6,076 bases of DNA from CAYYJM01 sp964471755 (GTDB lineage: Bacteria; Planctomycetota; Planctomycetia; Gemmatales; Gemmataceae), in assembly GCA_964471755.1 (NCBI GenBank), contig CAYYJM010000335.1, positions 1 to 6,076 of the forward strand. The letters run 5' to 3'. Position numbers and translations under genes: made by a program. The notes under the pieces were generated by a model. The model saw nothing but the letters and a program-made list of their open reading frames with translations, was not told the DNA's origin and made no database searches. Positions 5,377 through 6,076 of this stretch are shown here, piece after piece (within the stretch, counting starts at the first letter, position 1; each line of letters opens with the position of its first letter).

Positions 5377-5386
5377 GGGGAAGCCA

Positions 5387-5650
5387 TCAGGTCGGCTTCT
5401 CGGTCGGTGCCTGCTGTTGCAGCGCTCGGAGCAGGGCCGCACGCTCCTCGGGAGGTAGCTCCGCCAGGATCTCCTGAGCGGAGAGACCGGCGAGCCGTGC
5501 CGCCGTCGAGACACTCTTGATGCGCTCCGCTTCGGAAACGCCCCGGAGCCGTTCCTCCGAGGATACCCCCCGAAGCCGTTCCTCGACGGGAAGGTTCCGG
5601 AGGACCTCCTCGAGTGCTTCCCGCATGAACCGTTCCATCTGTTCGGACAT
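5387..5650 (-). CDS. Internal in-frame tail ORF of unit C, 87 aa (proposed separate product)
   Basis: The ATG at 5650 has GGAGG at 5659-5663, 8 nt upstream (context CGGAGGGAGTTTCG). The tail has 19 N-terminal residues, four 9-residue units and the 32-residue end shared with D. This is the same organisation as the free-standing unit D, with one more unit. Separate translation is inferred. Confidence 0.5.
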   Translation of the reverse strand: MSEQMERFMREALEEVLRNLPVEERLRGVSSEERLRGVSEAERIKSVSTAARLAGLSAQEILAELPPEERAALLRALQQQAPTEKPT

Positions 5651-6076
5651 CGAAACTCCCTCCGCTCGATAGCGCTCGAACAACTGGGCCAGGACCGTGC
5701 TTGTCTCGGGCGAGCGCTGCCGGTAGTGCTGCACGCCGTAGACCACCTGCTCCGCCTGGGCTCCGAACAGATGCAGCACGGCGTTCTGATCCTGCAAGGG
5801 TAGACGATTGACCACGATGATTCGCAGCCAGCCGCCGAACCGTCGCAGGTCGTAGACGCCCGGCGAGCGTTCCGCCAGCGCGAACTCGCTGGCCAGCGTC
5901 TGCGGGAACCGGACACTCACCGCGAACAGACGGAAGTCGGTCACCGGCAGCAGATTCTGCATCGACGGACTGGTCTGCTTGCGGTAGTTGACGTAGTGGC
6001 CGATCAGTTCTTCAAGGGCCCAGTGGTCGAGCGTCTCCTGGTACGACTTGAAGCTGATCAGGTTGTGGGCCGCCAG
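5387..6076 (-). CDS. Unit C: Rpn-like degenerate PD-(D/E)XK head plus repeat tail, 5' end outside the window
   Basis: The frame is open from the stop at 5387-5389 to the right edge, 229 residues. By comparison with B, the first 60 residues are missing and the visible part begins at Leu61 (LAAHNLISFKS). The visible head keeps Ser in place of the acidic residue of the (D/E)xK motif (position 68) and K70. It is identical to B at protein level until the residue before the internal start region (GV instead of GM). The tail has four 9-residue units (LPVEERLRG, VSSEERLRG, VSEAERIKS, VSTAARLAG) and an end identical to that of D. C thus pairs a B-type head with a D-type tail, a mosaic that points to recombination near the internal start. 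It would be the first transcribed of the visible units, with an 87-nt gap to B. Confidence 0.85.
   Translation of the reverse strand: MAAHNLISFKSYQETLDHWALEELIGHYVNYRKQTSPSMQNLLPVTDFRLFAVSVRFPQTLASEFALAERSPGVYDLRRFGGWLRIIVVNRLPLQDQNAVLHLFGAQAEQVVYGVQHYRQRSPETSTVLAQLFERYRAEGVSMSEQMERFMREALEEVLRNLPVEERLRGVSSEERLRGVSEAERIKSVSTAARLAGLSAQEILAELPPEERAALLRALQQQAPTEKPT
5486..5593 (-). repeat. 27-bp coding repeat, 4 units (unit C)
   Basis: Four 27-bp units encode LPVEERLRG, VSSEERLRG, VSEAERIKS and VSTAARLAG. Three of them correspond one-to-one to the three units of D; the second is absent there. Confidence 0.8.
5659..5663 (-). promoter_or_regulatory. Internal Shine-Dalgarno in unit C
   Basis: GGAGG on the minus strand, 8 nt before the in-frame ATG at 5650, at the same place as in A, B and D. 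Confidence 0.55.
5703..6076 (-). repeat. 374-bp perfect direct repeat (unit C copy)
   Basis: Identical to 4746-5119 in unit B, offset by 957 bases, and running to the window edge. See the B copy for the interpretation. Confidence 0.95.

Noticed and set aside
3196..6076. Insertion sequence or transposon, given the tandem copies
   Set aside because: No transposase motif, terminal inverted repeats or target-site duplications are visible. Rpn-like proteins have sometimes been labelled transposases, but nothing here shows mobility.

Overview
The window is GC-rich (roughly 60-65% by eye), densely coded bacterial DNA. It most resembles a planctomycete, possibly Gemmataceae. Two things suggest this: a thioredoxin reductase with an extra block of about 29 residues before its second FAD-domain segment, and a tandem family of 'MDESRPWHRLFG' proteins of a type I associate from memory with planctomycete genomes. 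Both are recollections, not searches, so the taxonomy is tentative.

Layout. Positions 1-181 hold a non-coding leader with a candidate sigma70-type promoter and a hairpin. A 176-residue helical, TPR-like protein of unknown function follows (182-712, +). Its 3' end overlaps by 29 bp the convergent gene for a two-domain N-acetylglutamate synthase (argA, 684-2003, -). A 121-bp divergent spacer with a good plus-strand promoter separates argA from thioredoxin reductase (trxB, 2125-3186, +). From 3196 to the right edge, everything on the minus strand is a tandem array of one family, in transcription order C (5' end cut off by the window), B, A, then D. D is a headless remnant or stand-alone tail.

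The array is the notable part. Each full-length protein has a 202-residue head that looks like a degenerate PD-(D/E)XK (Rpn-like) nuclease domain, followed by a short C-terminal tail. In all four units the tail begins at an in-frame ATG with GGAGG exactly 8 nt upstream (AGGAGG in A). D has lost the head but kept this ribosome-binding site, the ATG and the whole tail. Tail lengths follow one rule, 51 + 9n residues, with n = 2 (A), 3 (D), 4 (C) and 5 (B). This is because a 27-bp unit encoding 9 residues (type LSPEERLKG) varies in number. Heads are homogeneous: A and B are 94% identical, and B and C share 374 identical nucleotides in a row. Tails differ much more, and the switch falls close to the internal start. 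The arrangement matches the gene-within-gene toxin-antitoxin layout reported for Rpn nucleases, where a separately translated, repeat-variable C-terminal form (RpnS) blocks the full-length protein (RpnL). I propose, as inference, that this array is a related intragenic-antitoxin or defence system with a stand-alone fourth tail.

The duplication history is visible. A 20-nt piece identical to the 3' end of trxB lies between B and C, and a shorter version lies between A and B. The repeated unit therefore originally included the trxB-proximal junction.
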